From NCBI GenBank assembly GCA_029558635.1, contig JAKQEE010000070.1:206206-270205 (forward strand): 64,000 nt of DNA, given 5' to 3'. The notes beneath the pieces were generated by a model. It was given only the letters and a program-made list of their open reading frames with translations. It was not told the origin of the DNA and did no database searches. Source of the DNA: Pseudomonadota bacterium (GTDB taxonomy: Bacteria > Pseudomonadota > Alphaproteobacteria > Micavibrionales > Micavibrionaceae). The position numbers and the translations under genes are program-made. Positions 46,544 through 55,687 of the stretch are shown here, one piece after another (position 1 is the first letter of the stretch; each line of letters starts with the position of its first letter).

Positions 46544-48075
46544 TTTGTAGCAACAATTCCAAAAAATACATCATCATCTTTTCCATCATATGGAATTCCA
46601 ACCTGAATAGAAACTTTAAACCCTAAACTCTCTAATATATTTTTGAATGACTTTTCATCACACCATTGCTCCCACGGGGATAGATTCATGCGCCCACTTC
46701 TAGCTAATCTTTTATCTATGATAATCAGCTTCCCTCTATCGGCTACAATACGAGCCAACTCAGATAATGCCTGCTTCATATCTAAAGCGTGCTCTATTGC
46801 TTCAATACAAAAAACAAGATCAAACTTCCGATTATATATGGGAAGAGAAAGCAATCCTCCCGGAATTTTTTCTATACCATCTGGTACAAAACCTAATATT
46901 TTCTCCGATATATCAATTCCTGTATAGACTCTATCGGGAAAATCATGGGTAAGATTCTTGAGAAATCTTCCCTTTCCACATCCAACATCTGCAATTGTCT
47001 CGGCCTTTCCAATATTATCCTTGATAAATATATAGCGCCCGTCTTCCGCAGAAATATAATCTGGGGCAATTGGAATAAAGTCTCTATCAAAGTTAGTTTT
47101 AACCTTCAGAAGAAGCGCATCCATAAAATACTTCACAGGCCATGATATTTCGGCTGATGGAAAATAATCTGCGCCTTGACCAACAGAACCATAGAACCCA
47201 CCTGTTTTTCTTTGGTGAGCTCTGCCTTGTTCAAAAAGCCTATCCCCCATTTCGACCCAACCAATTTTATAATAGGCACAAGCCAATTGAAAAATGGCCG
47301 TCGGACATTCAAAGTTTTTCTCTGCGTATGCTGGCGACTTTTTTGTGGCTCCAATGATTTTTGTCATTGGCTCTAATGCCTTAACCGCCAAATCATGCCT
47401 ATTTAAATCGGCAAAGGCCTCACAAACATAAGCGTAAAAATGAGCAAGTTGGTTAAATTCAAATGGCAAGTCTTCCTTCTGATAGTAATCCAATGCCGCA
47501 TTGGCACAAATTTTGTAATCTGGCATGTCAAAAATATCCGCCGCATCAACCAGCGGGGACAATGCATATAAATGCACTGTCTCCTTAACCATATCCCCCC
47601 AAGCACCTTCATTAGGGGTCTTAATTCGACCCGATGAGAGCTGGCAAGATATAATCCAATTACAGGCATCTAAAATTGATTTTTTTAATTCCGGTGACGG
47701 TTTGTATTTATAAAATGAGATCAACCCTTTTAGAATTTGACCTGTGTCAAAAACATATGGAGCCTGACCTCTAGGGTCTGACCATGATCCATCCTTATTT
47801 TGCACCGACAACAGCCAAGCAACATATTGTTCAGCAAGGTCCCTCATCCCCCATTCCAGTAGTGTCGGAATATAATACCCACTAACTTCAGGATAAGCAT
47901 ATTTTGATTGATGAGAAATTCGTATTCCTGATTTGGGAAGCGTATTCCTTTCAATCCATTTCTTAGCAATAATGTATGAATCAACAAGGCTCTTGGGCTC
48001 ATCTTTAACGAGTGCCCTGATCTTATTCATAGGGTGCTTTAGTGTATTGCCAACTTTTCGCCTTAAGTTTTTCAT
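46540..48075 (-). CDS. Fusion of an alpha/alpha-toroid domain with a SAM methyltransferase
   Basis: A 511-residue protein in two parts. Residues about 20-310 show repeating helical pairs with 'QNKDGSWSDPRG' and 'YVFDTGQILKGL', the look of (alpha/alpha)6 prenyltransferase/terpene-cyclase or glycoside-processing toroids. Residues about 345-500 form a class I methyltransferase with VGCGKGRFL and 'FDLVFCIEAIEHALD'. Such pairing may let the enzyme hold a glycan or lipid while methylating it. The domain call for the first half is inference. Confidence 0.7.
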   Translation of the reverse strand: MKNLRRKVGNTLKHPMNKIRALVKDEPKSLVDSYIIAKKWIERNTLPKSGIRISHQSKYAYPEVSGYYIPTLLEWGMRDLAEQYVAWLLSVQNKDGSWSDPRGQAPYVFDTGQILKGLISFYKYKPSPELKKSILDACNWIISCQLSSGRIKTPNEGAWGDMVKETVHLYALSPLVDAADIFDMPDYKICANAALDYYQKEDLPFEFNQLAHFYAYVCEAFADLNRHDLAVKALEPMTKIIGATKKSPAYAEKNFECPTAIFQLACAYYKIGWVEMGDRLFEQGRAHQRKTGGFYGSVGQGADYFPSAEISWPVKYFMDALLLKVKTNFDRDFIPIAPDYISAEDGRYIFIKDNIGKAETIADVGCGKGRFLKNLTHDFPDRVYTGIDISEKILGFVPDGIEKIPGGLLSLPIYNRKFDLVFCIEAIEHALDMKQALSELARIVADRGKLIIIDKRLARSGRMNLSPWEQWCDEKSFKNILESLGFKVSIQVGIPYDGKDDDVFFGIVATK

Positions 48076-48078
48076 ATT

Positions 48079-49047
48079 TTATTCAACTTGCCCTAAAAGA
48101 ATTGCACGAACATTATTTATCATTTCATTTTTTTTCTTTTGAAGCGTTTCAGGAGATAGCCTTAAAAAACCATCATCTGAAACGACTGCCCCCGCTGCAT
48201 CAAAACAATATGAACGCTTAGAGTCATGATAGTACTTAACAGGGCGATTATACATTAGCCCCATAACCGTTCCATGAACCAAGTCTGTATGAATTTCATT
48301 GGCATTGGCATATAAACTCATATATTCATGCGGATAATCAGATATAAAATAATTCTCGACGTTTGACTTATAATCAGCATAATAAAACATATGCTCAGCG
48401 CGTATGATGGGGCGCGGCCATGGTGAGAACAATGGCGGCTCTTTCATTCTATTGAAAGTGACAACGTCATAGGACTCATTTGAAAATCCGCGAGGATCAT
48501 ATTCGTCGGAGCAGAAAAATCCACAATCTATGCCCGCTCTCACTTCTTTGAAATCATTTTTGTAAAGGTCATAAGCGGTATTATCACGAGAAATGAAGCC
48601 TATAGGACGCATAACATTCTGCGCAAACGACAAAAACTTTTGACTTTCTCTTTCTGTGTAATGAAGCCCCCCTGCTCCCAAGAACAAAGTTTTGAGATTC
48701 TTATTTTTCTCAAAAAGTGGTTTAACAAAGTACTCACCATCCAAATCAGGGAAATTGTAAGTTGCGAACATTCCACCTAAAACAAAAAGATCAGCTTTCA
48801 TGTACATCGCAAGGTTTGCTCCATTTGAAATGGAGTTTCCATCTCCATAAAGAGATGGATTCATAAAATTCACACCTGTCATTCTCTTTTTTTTGCGAAG
48901 CTCCCTATTATAATACTTCGACATAGGGCTAACATATATAATTTTAGCCTCAGGCATTGCTTTTTTTAGCAAGGACATAGCCCCTATATCAATAAAAGCT
49001 TCTCCGACATTGGTTGCACAACAGTTCCCGTAGTAAATAATATTCAT
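48079..49047 (-). CDS. Polysaccharide pyruvyl transferase-like protein
   Basis: A 322-residue protein with the layout of the polysaccharide pyruvyl transferase family: an early 'NCCATNVGEAFIDIGA' stretch, 'FVLGGMFATYNFPDLDGEY', 'TLFLGAGGLHY', and a late 'VHGTVMGLMYNRPVKYY' region that matches the family's conserved H-x-x-x-x-A/G-x-x-x-x-x-P-like end. It may add pyruvate ketals or act as a related glycosyltransferase. The start at 49047 is preferred over a GTG at 49062; the ATPase gene ends at 49049. Confidence 0.65.
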   Translation of the reverse strand: MNIIYYGNCCATNVGEAFIDIGAMSLLKKAMPEAKIIYVSPMSKYYNRELRKKKRMTGVNFMNPSLYGDGNSISNGANLAMYMKADLFVLGGMFATYNFPDLDGEYFVKPLFEKNKNLKTLFLGAGGLHYTERESQKFLSFAQNVMRPIGFISRDNTAYDLYKNDFKEVRAGIDCGFFCSDEYDPRGFSNESYDVVTFNRMKEPPLFSPWPRPIIRAEHMFYYADYKSNVENYFISDYPHEYMSLYANANEIHTDLVHGTVMGLMYNRPVKYYHDSKRSYCFDAAGAVVSDDGFLRLSPETLQKKKNEMINNVRAILLGQVE

Positions 49048-49048
49048 T

Positions 49049-50308
49049 TTATATACTTTCACTTTCCCAATAATGGTTAATTAGTGCTTCGCCAGCCCAC
49101 TTTCTGTACATGGAGATAGCCTCACCCCTCACACCATCTTTTATAAATAATATTTTATAGTCAGGAACATTAAGCTTTTCTCCCTCTTTAGTTATAAGCT
49201 TTATTGTTATGCTATACGTCCCAGATAAGAATGGCATATCGTCTACAAAGCAGGTTACTTGGTTATTTCCTTCTGCTAAATTGACTACACTGTGACTAAT
49301 GTCTGTGGAAAGAAATGCCTGAATATCACCGGATAATTTCTGAATTACTGCCATAACGACAACATCGCTATGTTTCTTATTTGCCCTAACAATCATTTTC
49401 AATTGAAAAGGCTTTCCTTCTATAACCGTGTCAGGCTCATAGTTTCCATCTTGAAAGAACTCTACTCCAGTAAGCTCCAATGTTTCACTTATATGAGATT
49501 TACCATCAGTGTTATTTTCTTTGATGCTCTGACAATAACAATCCACCCCAGCCCTAACATCCCCTTCAAATATGACACTGCCTTTCCTCATAACAATTGC
49601 CTTATTACACAAACTTTGAACAATATCTGTATTATGAGACACAAATAGGATAGTCCGCCCTTCAGATTTAGATACCGCGTCCATTTTACCAAGGCATTTT
49701 TTCTGGAATGCGGCATCCCCCACCGCAAGAACTTCGTCAACAATCAGAATTTCACTATCCAAATGAGCTGCAACCGCAAAACCAAGGCGCATCCTCATCC
49801 CAGAAGAATACCGCTTAACTGGAGTATCTAGGAATGTTTCAACACCTGCGAAATCAACAATTTCATCAAACTTGCATCTAATTTCTTTCTGACTCATTCC
49901 GAGGATGGAGCCATTCAGAAAAATGTTTTCGCGCCCCGTCAATTCTGGGTGAAATCCTGTTCCAACTTCCAGCAAACTGGCTATCCGTCCGTTCATTGTT
50001 ACTTTGCCTGCTGTGGGTTCAGTAATACAACTTAACAGTTTCAGCAAGGTTGACTTTCCTGCCCCATTGTGTCCAATGATCGCAAGTTTATCCCCCTGAT
50101 CCACCTCAAGATTTATATCTTTTAACGCCCAGAATTCCTGCTTTGTTGGAGGAAGAATTCGCTGTGTTGGATGTAGAATTCTTTTTCCTGCAGATTTTAC
50201 TTTTTCAGAGATAACGTCTCTTAAGGAAACGTAGTTCGATCCAGCCTGACGTTGCTTTTCTATGATGTATTTTTTGCCAAGATTTTCAATGCGAATAGAT
50301 GCTACCAT
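49049..50308 (-). CDS. wzt: Polysaccharide ABC exporter ATPase with carbohydrate-binding tail (Wzt-like)
   Basis: A 419-residue ATPase. The ABC domain (about 1-245) has Walker A GHNGAGKST, signature YSSGMRMRL and Walker B ILIVDEVLAVGD. The remaining 170 residues form a beta-rich Wzt C-terminal domain, which in O-antigen exporters recognises the finished glycan end, often a methyl or other cap. The methyltransferases in the locus fit that kind of cap. It is paired with the permease gene 9 bases upstream. Confidence 0.9.
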   Translation of the reverse strand: MVASIRIENLGKKYIIEKQRQAGSNYVSLRDVISEKVKSAGKRILHPTQRILPPTKQEFWALKDINLEVDQGDKLAIIGHNGAGKSTLLKLLSCITEPTAGKVTMNGRIASLLEVGTGFHPELTGRENIFLNGSILGMSQKEIRCKFDEIVDFAGVETFLDTPVKRYSSGMRMRLGFAVAAHLDSEILIVDEVLAVGDAAFQKKCLGKMDAVSKSEGRTILFVSHNTDIVQSLCNKAIVMRKGSVIFEGDVRAGVDCYCQSIKENNTDGKSHISETLELTGVEFFQDGNYEPDTVIEGKPFQLKMIVRANKKHSDVVVMAVIQKLSGDIQAFLSTDISHSVVNLAEGNNQVTCFVDDMPFLSGTYSITIKLITKEGEKLNVPDYKILFIKDGVRGEAISMYRKWAGEALINHYWESESI

Positions 50309-50317
50309 GTTGGCTTC

Positions 50318-51151
50318 CTATATTTTATCCGCAAAACTACGTTCCATGCCTCTGAATATTTTTAATCCAGAATACAAAAGAACGATGACAGCCGCTATAG
50401 AAGCCCAAAATCCTGGCCAATAGAATTGGACGTTTTCCCCCAAAAGACACCAACGAAAGCCATCTATAACCCCCACCATTGGATTAAGAGAATATAACAG
50501 TCGCCATTTTTCAGGCACAACGGATGAAGAAAATCCGACAGGTGAGACGTAAAGACCAAATTGAACGATAAATGGAATAATATAACGAAAGTCCCTAAAC
50601 GATACATTTAGGGCAGATATAACTAAGCCCGCCCCAATGGCTGTTAAGAGAGAGAGGAAGACAAAAAGAGGAAGAAGAAGAAGTTGGATATGAAAGCCAA
50701 CGCCCCAAAAAATCATCATGGCTAAAAAAACAACAAATGATATACAAAAATCGACAGCAGAGGTGATAATAGAGCTGATTGGAAGAATAATACGAGGGAA
50801 ATAAACTTTCGAAATCAACCCTTCGTTACCAATTAAGCTATTACTGCTCTCTTGTAAGGCATTCGAAAACATCTGCCATGGCAGAATAGCAGCAAAAACC
50901 AATAACGCATACGGAACATCTCCCTCAGTTGGAAGCCTTGCAATTTTTCCAAAAACAAATGTAAAAACAAGCATCGTCATAACGGGACGCAGGACGCTCC
51001 ATAATATACCAAAGACTGTTTGCTTATACCGAACTAAAATATCCCTCCACGTCAGAAAAAGAAACAATTCACGAAAGCGCCATAAATCATACCAATAATT
51101 TCGATTGGCATGCCCAGCTTCGATAATTGTGCTCATATTTTTTTTGATCAT
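50318..51151 (-). CDS. wzm: Polysaccharide ABC exporter permease (Wzm-like, ABC-2 type)
   Basis: A 277-residue ABC-2 permease with six predicted membrane helices. The amphipathic start 'NYWYDLWRFRELFLFLTWRDILVRYKQT' is typical of Wzm/TagG, followed by 'GILWSVLRPVMTMLVF' and the late 'YSLNPMVGVIDGFRWCL'. The first ATG considered is 51247; the likely start is at 51151 or 51136, where family similarity begins. It forms the membrane channel for the glycan with Wzt. It is the first gene of the minus-strand polysaccharide series. Confidence 0.88.
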   Translation of the reverse strand: MIKKNMSTIIEAGHANRNYWYDLWRFRELFLFLTWRDILVRYKQTVFGILWSVLRPVMTMLVFTFVFGKIARLPTEGDVPYALLVFAAILPWQMFSNALQESSNSLIGNEGLISKVYFPRIILPISSIITSAVDFCISFVVFLAMMIFWGVGFHIQLLLLPLFVFLSLLTAIGAGLVISALNVSFRDFRYIIPFIVQFGLYVSPVGFSSSVVPEKWRLLYSLNPMVGVIDGFRWCLLGENVQFYWPGFWASIAAVIVLLYSGLKIFRGMERSFADKI

Positions 51152-51590
51152 TGTAAGCTCTATTCTTGTCAATAATATGTGGCATTGATAGCATGTAGAT
51201 ATAAAGGCATACATAATATTTTTCAGATATTTCAATAACATCCACATTATTTATACAAGTTCTTGCAACCGCCTTGAAATGAACGCTTTTGAAAGCAGAA
51301 AACTCTCGTAAAGAAGAGAGAGAGCCTCTATGAAGAAGGGCTGATTTAACGAACATAAACCTCAGCCTCGCCAATAGATATTCTTATAGCCGCCCCCATT
51401 GCGACAAACCTATGTGATTACGAAATTATACAGCATTACAATGTTATATATTGAATAGCATCATAATAGAATCTTGAGTTTATGAAAAACCTGTCATTGC
51501 AAAGGATGTGAGCAATGATATCAAAAAATTCTAAAAAATATGCGCGCAATTATTCTCGATAAAATTACGCAACTTAGCAACCAACATAAT
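51152..51590. other. AT-rich gap between polysaccharide locus and prophage
   Basis: About 440 bases with no gene I trust. A TATAAT on the minus strand at 51430-51425 could be the -10 of the polysaccharide operon. The prophage edge should lie near here because spanin genes begin at 51591, but I cannot see a clear attachment repeat, since the other prophage end is outside the window. Confidence 0.4.
51425..51430 (-). promoter_or_regulatory. Possible -10 element of the polysaccharide operon
   Basis: TATAAT on the minus strand, about 275 bp upstream of the Wzm-like start. No good -35 is seen at 16-18 bp, so the call is tentative. Confidence 0.3.
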
Positions 51591-51818
51591 CTATTTTCCT
51601 AACTGCCCCCTTAACAAAGCATAATCCTTGACCGCCATCGGCCAAACAGCGTTTTCTGGTGCAGCTTCAATCTCATCCGCCAGTTTGCGCTGAAATTCTC
51701 GGCTATATTCTTTGATAGGTGGACATACCGTAGCAGGGTTAGAACTTGCCCCTGCGCAGGCGGTCAACAAGCTCACCGCGAGTACGGGGAGCATCCAGTG
51801 TGGCACGAAGTTGCGCAT
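51591..51818 (-). CDS. Rz1-like outer-membrane spanin lipoprotein
   Basis: A 75-residue protein with a signal peptide and lipobox LLTAC (Cys at about residue 21), so the mature part is a short outer-membrane lipoprotein. It partly overlaps the Rz-like gene in another frame, the classic nested layout of Rz/Rz1. It should pair with the Rz-like protein to fuse inner and outer membranes in the last step of lysis. Confidence 0.75.
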   Translation of the reverse strand: MRNFVPHWMLPVLAVSLLTACAGASSNPATVCPPIKEYSREFQRKLADEIEAAPENAVWPMAVKDYALLRGQLGK

Positions 51819-51978
51819 CTTTTACCTCTATGATTTTCTTGAGTTGATCGTTGCGTTCGGCATTGCGTCCCGCTTGGCGTGCGCCAAGCAGGACAGTTAG
51901 AACCGAAAGCCCAGCCACGCCCCATCCGATGAGGCGCAGCATATGGCTGGAAAGCCAGCCTTTCAAAATGGCCAGCAT
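51739..51978 (-). CDS. Rz-like inner-membrane spanin
   Basis: A 79-residue protein with an N-terminal membrane helix (about 12-32) followed by a charged coiled-coil-like periplasmic part. It overlaps the Rz1-like gene by 80 bases in a different frame and follows the muramidase-like gene directly (end-to-start overlap of one base at 51978). It is shorter than lambda Rz, but the layout and context support the role. Confidence 0.7.
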   Translation of the reverse strand: MLAILKGWLSSHMLRLIGWGVAGLSVLTVLLGARQAGRNAERNDQLKKIIEVKDAQLRATLDAPRTRGELVDRLRRGKF

Positions 51979-52637
51979 CAGCGCAGGCCTTTCCGATGGT
52001 CATCGATACGCGCCCACAGCATCACGCCGATACCGACCAGCGTAACGATCAGCAACGCCCATTTAGCTACCTCCAGATAAGGCGCGATGGCAAGCAGCGT
52101 TGTCGTGGCAGGCTCCAGCGTTTCCTGCAGAACTTCAATTGCCCCAGCGCCCAGCGTGCCTGCCGTGGCGACCTGTCCGCCTTTGACCGTACGCGAGGCC
52201 TGTAGGCTTTGTTGTTTCGGCTCTACGCCCGCCAACACCAGCGCCTTGGTGATTTCGGCATCGCTGTACGGTTGCTGGCCATTCTCGTGCCGGATGATAG
52301 ATTCTACCACAGGCTTCAGATGTTCAAAGCGGTGCATATCCAGCGTTTGAAGCGCAGAAAATCCCGTGTTCCGCGCCACCGCCTGAATATACGAGGCGGT
52401 GTTATTCTCAATAGCCGGCGCCCAGCGCGTGATAATCCCTTCGATGGTGCAGAGGCCGTGCTTGTCCTGATAGGTGATGAGCAGACGCGCCAGCGCACGA
52501 ATGCCATAAACGGTAGATTTGAACGTGAAGAATTCACGGTCGGCTTGATCTTTGGCCAGCCCCTGCCAGGGATCGCCATTGCGGCGGATATTGCCAGGGT
52601 TGTTGTTGCGGATGCCGCGAGGCTGTTTCGTGGTCAT
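51978..52637 (-). CDS. Phage muramidase-like protein with C-terminal membrane segment
   Basis: A 219-residue protein that starts with GIRNNNPGNIRR, the mark of the phage structural P5/lytic-transglycosylase-like family, with 'FTFKSTVYGIRALARLL' after it. Residues about 1-110 form the catalytic part, and a hydrophobic segment lies at about 188-210. It is probably the endolysin or a virion-associated peptidoglycan hydrolase. Being next to spanins favours the endolysin. Confidence 0.75.
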   Translation of the reverse strand: MTTKQPRGIRNNNPGNIRRNGDPWQGLAKDQADREFFTFKSTVYGIRALARLLITYQDKHGLCTIEGIITRWAPAIENNTASYIQAVARNTGFSALQTLDMHRFEHLKPVVESIIRHENGQQPYSDAEITKALVLAGVEPKQQSLQASRTVKGGQVATAGTLGAGAIEVLQETLEPATTTLLAIAPYLEVAKWALLIVTLVGIGVMLWARIDDHRKGLR

Positions 52638-52711
52638 GGTCTTTCTCCTTTGTTGAAATGAAAAAAGCCGCCCGTTGCGGGGCGGCTGAAAAAGCGTGTC
52701 TGTGTGTCTGC

Positions 52712-53002
52712 CTATCGGTGGAATATACCTCCCTTGGCAGCGACACCGGCTACCAGCAAGACCAAAAGCCCGACCGTTACCCAGCGCACCAGCGTTTGCA
52801 GGAATGTCCGCTGCATAACTTTGATAGAGCCTGCCAAGTCGCGTAGCGTGCGGATATCATTGGCAGCATCCTCGTCAGCCAGTCCGACTTCTTTCAGGGC
52901 TTTTCGTGCGCCACGGCATGCGGCCTGCTCCAGCAGGGTTTCAAATTCGCTACGCGGAATGACAATCATATCCTCCCGCTGCGGTGGTTTTGCAGCAGAC
53001 AT
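52712..53002 (-). CDS. Small phage membrane protein, possible holin
   Basis: A 96-residue protein: a soluble N-terminal half with 'MIVIPRSEFETLLEQAACRGARKAL', then a C-terminal hydrophobic segment (about 72-90) and a short basic tail. It lies between the tip protein and the muramidase-like gene, where a holin is often found. The single membrane segment makes this tentative. The ATG at 53002 is used. Confidence 0.55.
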   Translation of the reverse strand: MSAAKPPQREDMIVIPRSEFETLLEQAACRGARKALKEVGLADEDAANDIRTLRDLAGSIKVMQRTFLQTLVRWVTVGLLVLLVAGVAAKGGIFHR

Positions 53003-53023
53003 CACTTCTCTCCTTTTAAAGAT

Positions 53024-55279
53024 TTATTGGTCGGCGGTATGGACGAGTGTGTTTTCCACCACCGCCGATATTTCAATGATTTCCCCGCGCGGGCGCACGG
53101 CCAGAACCCGCGCCAGCACACCCCAATGCTCACCGACGCCGAAGGAAAAATGCGTGCGCTCTTCTTCCGTACCTGTGTAGGGCGTAAAATCGATTTCCTC
53201 CAAAAGCTGGAGCTCATAGGCACTTCCCCCCGCAGAAACCATCCACGGGCCGCTTAAAGAGCCATCCTTCCGGCGTAGCACCACATAATGCGTTCCAGCA
53301 TCGCCAAAGGTTACAGGTTCGGACAGGGACAGCACGGGGGCGTTATAAGCCAAAATGTCTCCAGCTTCCCCCCAGCGCGGCATGTCATGGGAAATGGCAA
53401 TCAGGTCGCCATAGGTCGGGATCATTCCTTCAAGCTCGGTGCGGAAGGACACGATGCGCCGACGGTAACGGTTCGCCGCCGCCATATACATGCCCTCACG
53501 GATCGCCTGATTTTTATCGGTGCAGCCAAACAGCGACACGCTGGCGGGCTGTTCACCCGCGCTGTCCGGCAGGCTGGCAATGATTTCATCCTGTTTCCAG
53601 GTCTTCTGGTTGAAAAATTCAACCTTGACGCTGTCAGCGGTATCTTCGCCAGGCATCACAAAATCAATCTTGAAGCTGCCTTTGACGATATTGCGCGGCG
53701 AAAACATGGCCACGGGCAGCGTGCGCGGCTCGTCCCGCACGAAGCGCACCAGCCCGCCCTGCAAAAACGGAATGGCGCGGCCACAGCGTGCGACTTGCGT
53801 CAGCGCGTCCCACACGGTCAGTTTGCGGTCGAAAACCCCGTTAAACGTATCACCACGCGCCGTCCAGATCGCATCCAGCGCCACCAGGGCGGAAAGATCA
53901 ACACGGGCATCAGCCAGTTTTGCGCCGTAATTGGCTTTCAGGATATCGGCCATCGCCCACGCAATCGAACGGGTCGGCTGCAATGCGCCCCAGCCTGTAT
54001 CAGGATGCCAGACGCTCAATTTACGGGTCACAACACAATTGACCATACGGGAAGAACGCTGCGACAGGTTGTCGGTCGCCCGCATCTTCATGGCCAGCAA
54101 GGTGATATTTCCGAAATCGGACTCTCCGACCAGATGCGCTTTCAGGGCGCTCCAGTTGACATCGTTCCCCGCGCGGGCGGAATTGTCCTTGGCATTGGTG
54201 CGCAAAAGCTGGACTTCGTATCGCCCCACCGCGACCGGATATTTATAGGTCCTGCGGATGGCCGTGTTGGTGGCCGCCGAATGCGTTTCCGTGGCCAGGG
54301 TCGTCCATGCACCCAGCGCATTACCTTCATCGTCAATCTCGCGTGCCTGGACTTCCCACGACACGGCGCGACTGCTTAAACCACCGCTGTCATTGGCGTA
54401 ATACAGCCCCTTGGGCATGATGATGTCCAGCGCCAGCAGATCTGTCGTGGTTTCGGTCGGATTGGCCACGAACGGGCCGACCCATTCTCCACCATCGGCA
54501 ATTGCAATCAGTTCCTGCCCAGCGATTTCAGGCGCGGTAACCACATCCGTATCCAGCATCGTGACCGCGCCGCCAGGCGGGATGATCTCATAAACAATCT
54601 CCTTGAACGAGGTGATCGGTGTATCCTCGATGTAGATTTGTTCAACATCGTATTCGCCCTGGCCGATGACATGTAGCTGATAGAGATATTGTTCGTTTCC
54701 TTCGAATTCCGAATAAGGCGCTGCCCCGAAATCGGGATAGATGATGTGGCGGCCATACACGACAGGGATTGGTTCTCCCAGACGTGCTTGGTTACCTTGC
54801 GCCTGAATAGAATAAGTCGGACTGGGCGCGGTCGGGTTATAACTGCTCATGCCGGAGCTGGGCGATGGCGGCGGAATCAAAGCGTTCACCAGCACAGAGC
54901 CTGCCAGCGCTACGCCTGCGGTTAGCAACGATACGCCCACCGCACTTGTCACGCCCATGGCCGCCCCCAGCGCCGCACCCGCATAAGGTGCGGCCACCAT
55001 CACAGCAATACTCAGAACGGCGCGGAAAATCTTCCCGCCACCACCACCGCCCTGCGGTAGGGTGATAAAGGCGATGACCGTTTCCTTTTGCACGATGACC
55101 AGCGGCCAGTCCTGGCGCAGGACAGGCTCGCCATCCACGATGCAGATGGTGGGCTTGGAAAATTCTGCAATGCCACGCTCATCCAGCCAGCCGCGAATGC
55201 TCTGCCCGATGCGGGGTGTGAAAAGATCGACGTTCTTGTGCAGATGGAACGGGTTATGATGGATGGCGACTTGTGCCAT
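53024..55279 (-). CDS. TipJ-like phage tail tip/host specificity protein
   Basis: A 751-residue tail protein. An N-terminal domain (about 1-80) is followed by a Gly/Ala-rich hydrophobic stretch (about 85-140) and the tip domain that begins around 'GEPIPVVYGRH', the family mark. Lambda-J-like proteins form the tail tip, contact the receptor and set host range. It follows the NlpC/P60 gene by three bases, as in many siphophages. Confidence 0.85.
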   Translation of the reverse strand: MAQVAIHHNPFHLHKNVDLFTPRIGQSIRGWLDERGIAEFSKPTICIVDGEPVLRQDWPLVIVQKETVIAFITLPQGGGGGGKIFRAVLSIAVMVAAPYAGAALGAAMGVTSAVGVSLLTAGVALAGSVLVNALIPPPSPSSGMSSYNPTAPSPTYSIQAQGNQARLGEPIPVVYGRHIIYPDFGAAPYSEFEGNEQYLYQLHVIGQGEYDVEQIYIEDTPITSFKEIVYEIIPPGGAVTMLDTDVVTAPEIAGQELIAIADGGEWVGPFVANPTETTTDLLALDIIMPKGLYYANDSGGLSSRAVSWEVQAREIDDEGNALGAWTTLATETHSAATNTAIRRTYKYPVAVGRYEVQLLRTNAKDNSARAGNDVNWSALKAHLVGESDFGNITLLAMKMRATDNLSQRSSRMVNCVVTRKLSVWHPDTGWGALQPTRSIAWAMADILKANYGAKLADARVDLSALVALDAIWTARGDTFNGVFDRKLTVWDALTQVARCGRAIPFLQGGLVRFVRDEPRTLPVAMFSPRNIVKGSFKIDFVMPGEDTADSVKVEFFNQKTWKQDEIIASLPDSAGEQPASVSLFGCTDKNQAIREGMYMAAANRYRRRIVSFRTELEGMIPTYGDLIAISHDMPRWGEAGDILAYNAPVLSLSEPVTFGDAGTHYVVLRRKDGSLSGPWMVSAGGSAYELQLLEEIDFTPYTGTEEERTHFSFGVGEHWGVLARVLAVRPRGEIIEISAVVENTLVHTADQ

Positions 55280-55282
55280 AGA

Positions 55283-55687
55283 TTATTCCTCGATGTGGCG
55301 GTAGTAATTCTCGATCTTCCAGCCGGTCATGTTCAGATTGTTCAGGCTTTGAAAAACGACCCCAGCGCCCTGGACGGCGTGCAGGATGCCGCCGCCGTCC
55401 ACATCCAGCCAAACCCCAACATGGATGGGGTGGCGTGACTGGCGCAACAGCGCGACGTCGCCTTCTTTCGGCGTTGTCACCGTGTGCCAATTTTGCCGTT
55501 CGGGATGATCGCGCATGGTGCGGATCAGAGTTTTCATGTCGTTTTCTGCAACGGGAATGAGAGACAAATCGTGGCCGTAAAGCCGTCTTTGCACCGCAAC
55601 GACCAGCCCCCAGCAATCGTAGGCATCGGGGCCATCCGATGCGACGACCCACGGTTTTCCGATATAATCAAAAGCCCAATGTGTCAT
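55283..55687 (-). CDS. NlpC/P60 family tail-associated peptidase
   Basis: A 134-residue cysteine peptidase fold. The catalytic Cys is Cys25 in YDCWGLV, and the catalytic His lies in 'HPIHVGVWL' about 60 residues later. Such tail proteins cut peptidoglycan during DNA entry and may process the tail tip. It overlaps the previous gene by four bases and sits before the tip gene, like lambda K. Confidence 0.88.
   Translation of the reverse strand: MTHWAFDYIGKPWVVASDGPDAYDCWGLVVAVQRRLYGHDLSLIPVAENDMKTLIRTMRDHPERQNWHTVTTPKEGDVALLRQSRHPIHVGVWLDVDGGGILHAVQGAGVVFQSLNNLNMTGWKIENYYRHIEE

Noticed and set aside
51087..51374. A 95-codon minus-strand frame overlapping the Wzm-like start
   Set aside because: It overlaps the real permease in another frame and looks like chance coding in AT-rich DNA.
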